NCBI GenBank assembly: GCA_029880425.1
Contig: JAOUOK010000171.1
Location: forward strand, 1 to 5,205
Origin: Gammaproteobacteria bacterium
Lineage (GTDB): Bacteria > Pseudomonadota > Gammaproteobacteria > UBA6429 > Thiohalophilaceae
DNA: 5,205 nt
Direction of reading: 5' to 3'
Position numbers and translations under genes: made by a program. This document shows positions 5,081 to 5,205 of the stretch, in pieces (within the stretch, counting starts at the first letter, position 1; each line of letters starts with the position of its first letter). A model generated the notes under the pieces. That model saw nothing but the letters and a program-made list of their open reading frames with translations, was not told where the DNA came from and made no database searches.

Positions 5081-5095
5081 AATCACAGTGTGATT
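5081..5095. promoter_or_regulatory. Palindrome AATCACA-G-TGTGATT
   Basis: This perfect inverted repeat has seven-base arms and a one-base centre, 110 bases upstream of the lipoprotein start. The half-site order, TCACA then TGTGA, is the reverse of a CRP site, so it is not a CRP box. It may be an operator for the OmpA-family gene or for a gene beyond the right edge. The rest of 4971-5205 holds no gene that I can support. Confidence 0.4.
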
Positions 5096-5205
5096 CCCGT
5101 ACTCTTTAATTTATAGATAAAACTGCCATAAAATCATAATCATGCCAAGATTATCAGCCAGTTAGATCATCAAGATGTGAACCTGTTCAAAACAAAATAC
5201 AAATT

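Noticed and set aside
5081..5095. CRP site
   Set aside because: The half-sites are in the opposite order (TCACA-TGTGA) and lack the six-base spacer of a CRP site.

Overview
This 5.2 kb AT-rich window has the gene style of a Gram-negative, most likely gammaproteobacterial, chromosome. The evidence is an outer-membrane-type OmpA/Pal lipoprotein, a secreted c-type cytochrome, Shine-Dalgarno sites close to AGGAG/GGAGA, and a DUF4202 protein of the type seen mainly in proteobacteria. The diheme cytochrome suggests a respiring organism. Lineage is inferred from protein style only; there is no rRNA or other marker. No CRISPR array, tRNA, rRNA, integrase or complete insertion sequence is visible.

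Layout from left to right. (1) 1-181 is a leader without a supported gene, followed by a 56-residue small ORF (182-352, +). (2) An inverted repeat (351-426) overlaps the stop codons of that ORF and of the convergent DUF4202 gene (426-1028, -). (3) About 300 bases of divergent spacer lead to an exported diheme cytochrome c (1334-2146, +). (4) A short spacer with a perfect TATAAT box precedes a very acidic 73-residue protein (2288-2509, +). (5) Convergent to it, on the minus strand, lies a small unit read from 3491 down to 2541: a four-cysteine mini-protein, a coding-like continuation in the -1 frame, and a NodB-type polysaccharide deacetylase whose start lies inside that continuation. (6) A strong hairpin terminator (3547-3585) closes the OmpA-family lipoprotein gene (3603-4970, -). 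(7) 4971-5205 is that gene's upstream region, with two short palindromes containing CACAGTGT.

No single pathway joins these genes. Three act at or beyond the inner membrane: the cytochrome in the periplasm, the lipoprotein linking outer membrane and peptidoglycan, and a carbohydrate-active enzyme whose location is unclear because it lacks an obvious signal peptide. The other products (56, 54 and 73 residues, and DUF4202) have no assigned function.

The most notable observation is the block at 3148-3491. A 54-residue Cys-rich ORF stops at A-AAG-TAA, while the -1 frame stays open for 60 more codons with protein-like composition and then overlaps the deacetylase start by 26 bases. One missing A, or a -1 ribosomal slip on A-AAG, would join the two pieces into one protein of about 114 residues. 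This is either a recent frameshift, a sequencing error or a recoding site.
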